NCBI GenBank assembly: GCA_015222055.1
Contig: JADFUR010000039.1
Span: 1 to 64,000, forward strand
Length of the DNA stretch: 64,000 bases
From: Bacteroidota bacterium
Lineage (GTDB): Bacteria; Bacteroidota; Bacteroidia; Bacteroidales; B39-G9
Direction of reading: 5' to 3'
Each line of letters begins with the position of its first letter. Positions within the stretch are counted from its first letter, which is position 1. Made by a program: the position numbers and the translations under genes. The notes under the pieces are model-generated. The model was not told the DNA's origin. It did no database searches and saw only the letters and a program-made list of their open reading frames with translations. Below, piece by piece: positions 62,738 through 64,000 of this stretch.

Positions 62738-64000
62738 ATGCCATATAATAGCCTACAGCAGTTTATTAGTAAATTAGAAAAAGAAAATGAGCTTTTAAAG
62801 ATAAAAACTTATGTTAATCCGGAGCTTGAAATTACAGAAATAACCGATAGAATATCGAAGCAAAAGGGTGGGGGAAAAGCCTTATTGTTCGAAAATACTG
62901 GCACAAATTTTCCGTTGCTGATAAATTCATTAGGTTCAACAAAGCGTATCTGTTTAGCTCTTGGAGTTGACAATTTAGATGATATAGCCAATGAAATTGA
63001 CAATTTATTAAAACGTTTTAGTAAACCCCAAATTGATATTATAGATAAACTAAAATTATTATCTCAATTAAAAGAAATATCATCGTGGATGCCTAAGCTG
63101 GTTAATAAAAAAGGAGTTTGTCAGCAAGTAATTAATATGAATCCTGATATGTTTAAGTTGCCAATTTTAAAATGTTGGCCTCACGATGGCGGTAGGTTCA
63201 TCACATTACCAATGGTTCATACAAAAGACCCCATTACAGGCAGTAGAAATGTTGGGATGTATAGAGTTCAGATTTTCGAAAAAGATTTGTGTGCAATGCA
63301 CTGGCACAGACATAAAACAGGAGCGGCTCATTTCGATAAATATAAAAATATGGGCAGAAAGATGCCTATTGCCGTTGCTTTGGGTGGCGATCCGGCTTAT
63401 ACTTATTCAGCAACTGCTCCAATGCCTGAAAATTTTGACGAATACCTGCTTGCCGGCTTCCTCAGAAAAAAGCGAGTTGAGCTTGTGAAATGCATTACTC
63501 AGGATATTGAAGTGCCGGCTGATGCCGATATTGTTATTGAAGGTTATATTGACCCTGAAGAGGATTTTATTTTGGAAGGACCTTTTGGCGACCACACAGG
63601 TTTTTATTCGCTTGCTGATTATTATCCACGCCTTCATATTACCTGCATAACTCACCGTAAAAATGCTGTTTATCCAGCTACAATTGTGGGAATTCCTTCG
63701 CAAGAAGATGCTTATATTGCTAAAGCTACCGAGCGTATTTTTTTATCGCCAATAAAAATGACACTTTTACCCGAAATTGTTGATATTGATTTACCTAAAA
63801 CGGGAGTAGCTCACAATTTGACAATAGTGAAGATAAACAAAACATTTCCCGGCCAGGCTTTTAAAGTTGCAAACTCTCTTTGGGGTGCCGGTCAAATGAT
63901 GTTTAATAAAATTATGATTGTTGTTGATAAAGATGTTGATATTCATAATTATGAGACTCTGGCAAAGCATGTTTCAAAAAATATTAATCCTCAGACTGAT
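62738..64000 (+). CDS. UbiD-family decarboxylase (partial, runs off the window)
   Basis: At least 421 residues from ATG 62738, still open at the right edge. UbiD features: GGGKALLFENTGTNFPLLINSLGSTKRICLALG in pieces; GSRNVGMYRVQIFEKD; the HWHRHKTGAAHF segment around the prenylated-FMN site; AVALGGDPAYTYSATAP; ILEGPFGDHTGFYSLADYYP with its conserved Glu and Asp; and ATIVGIPSQEDAYIAKATERIF. These enzymes need prenylated FMN made by UbiX. Because mqnB and mqnD are in this window, the likely substrate is the prenylated dihydroxynaphthoate of futalosine-dependent menaquinone synthesis, although UbiD relatives have many substrates. Confidence 0.93.
   Translation, partial: MPYNSLQQFISKLEKENELLKIKTYVNPELEITEITDRISKQKGGGKALLFENTGTNFPLLINSLGSTKRICLALGVDNLDDIANEIDNLLKRFSKPQIDIIDKLKLLSQLKEISSWMPKLVNKKGVCQQVINMNPDMFKLPILKCWPHDGGRFITLPMVHTKDPITGSRNVGMYRVQIFEKDLCAMHWHRHKTGAAHFDKYKNMGRKMPIAVALGGDPAYTYSATAPMPENFDEYLLAGFLRKKRVELVKCITQDIEVPADADIVIEGYIDPEEDFILEGPFGDHTGFYSLADYYPRLHITCITHRKNAVYPATIVGIPSQEDAYIAKATERIFLSPIKMTLLPEIVDIDLPKTGVAHNLTIVKINKTFPGQAFKVANSLWGAGQMMFNKIMIVVDKDVDIHNYETLAKHVSKNINPQTD

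Noticed and set aside
1-64000. CRISPR arrays, tRNA or rRNA genes
   Set aside because: I saw no regularly spaced direct repeats of 20-40 bases and no T-arm (GGTTCGAATCC-type) with acceptor-stem pairing. The repeated hairpins are irregularly placed and lack spacers.

Overview
The window comes from an AT-rich member of the Bacteroidota. Four things point that way: a SusC/SusD pair in a polysaccharide-utilisation locus (PUL), T9SS type A sorting tails on two giant secreted proteins, membrane-tethered regulators with LuxR-like C-termini and no kinase, and TAnnTTTG-type -7 boxes. Housekeeping genes indicate a Gram-negative with lipid A and heptose-containing LPS (lpxB, hldD, gmhB) that makes menaquinone by the futalosine route (mqnB, mqnD and probably the UbiD-family gene at the right edge). 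A Bacteroidales/Marinilabiliales-like relative is likely, but this is inference.

Layout. 1-4400: tail of an unidentified + strand gene, then a minus-strand cluster of a small barrel protein, a TonB-dependent receptor and its DUF4249 lipoprotein. The cluster is preceded by a truncated thioredoxin-fold gene and about 500 bases of repeat-bearing non-coding DNA. 4956-28735: one long + strand locus of ten genes, read as a beta-1,2-glucan (sophoran) PUL. It holds a triple-Y regulator, SusC, SusD, an Ig/LamG surface lipoprotein, two GH144 enzymes, a carbohydrate-binding (alpha/alpha)6 protein of unknown family, a GPH/MFS symporter with an extra helical domain of about 200 residues, a GH35 enzyme and a GH94 enzyme of the size of 1,2-beta-oligoglucan phosphorylase. 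28742-28985: fragment of a group II intron. 28999-39480: a TPR/HTH membrane regulator divergent from a 1554-residue Asp-box propeller protein and a 1198-residue gingipain-like C25 peptidase, both T9SS cargo. 39885-64000: mostly housekeeping genes in short units on both strands (fabD, folE/queD, mqnBD, hldD, a PAS histidine kinase, an S9 peptidase, yqgE, a class IV aminotransferase-like gene, gmhB, rhomboid, SiaC-like, macro domain, pheT, surE, a pentapeptide protein, lpxB, SpoIID-like, UbiD-like).

Proposed working of the PUL (inference from families, order and signal peptides): the surface GH144 and the LamG lipoprotein, both with acidic residues after the lipobox Cys, cut and hold beta-1,2-glucan, and SusCD imports fragments. 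The second GH144 (no acidic motif) and the (alpha/alpha)6 protein trim them in the periplasm, and the symporter moves oligosaccharides inward. The signal-less GH35 and GH94 enzymes process them in the cytoplasm, GH94 yielding glucose 1-phosphate. The regulator directly upstream probably senses a periplasmic oligosaccharide.

Intergenic DNA is rich in small palindromic elements: five copies of a two-hairpin repeat built on GGATTTGTAATCC, a 113-bp MITE-like element inside the PUL, a nested inverted-repeat element after the C25 peptidase gene, and several short tandem repeats. I found no tRNA, rRNA, CRISPR array or intact transposase gene.
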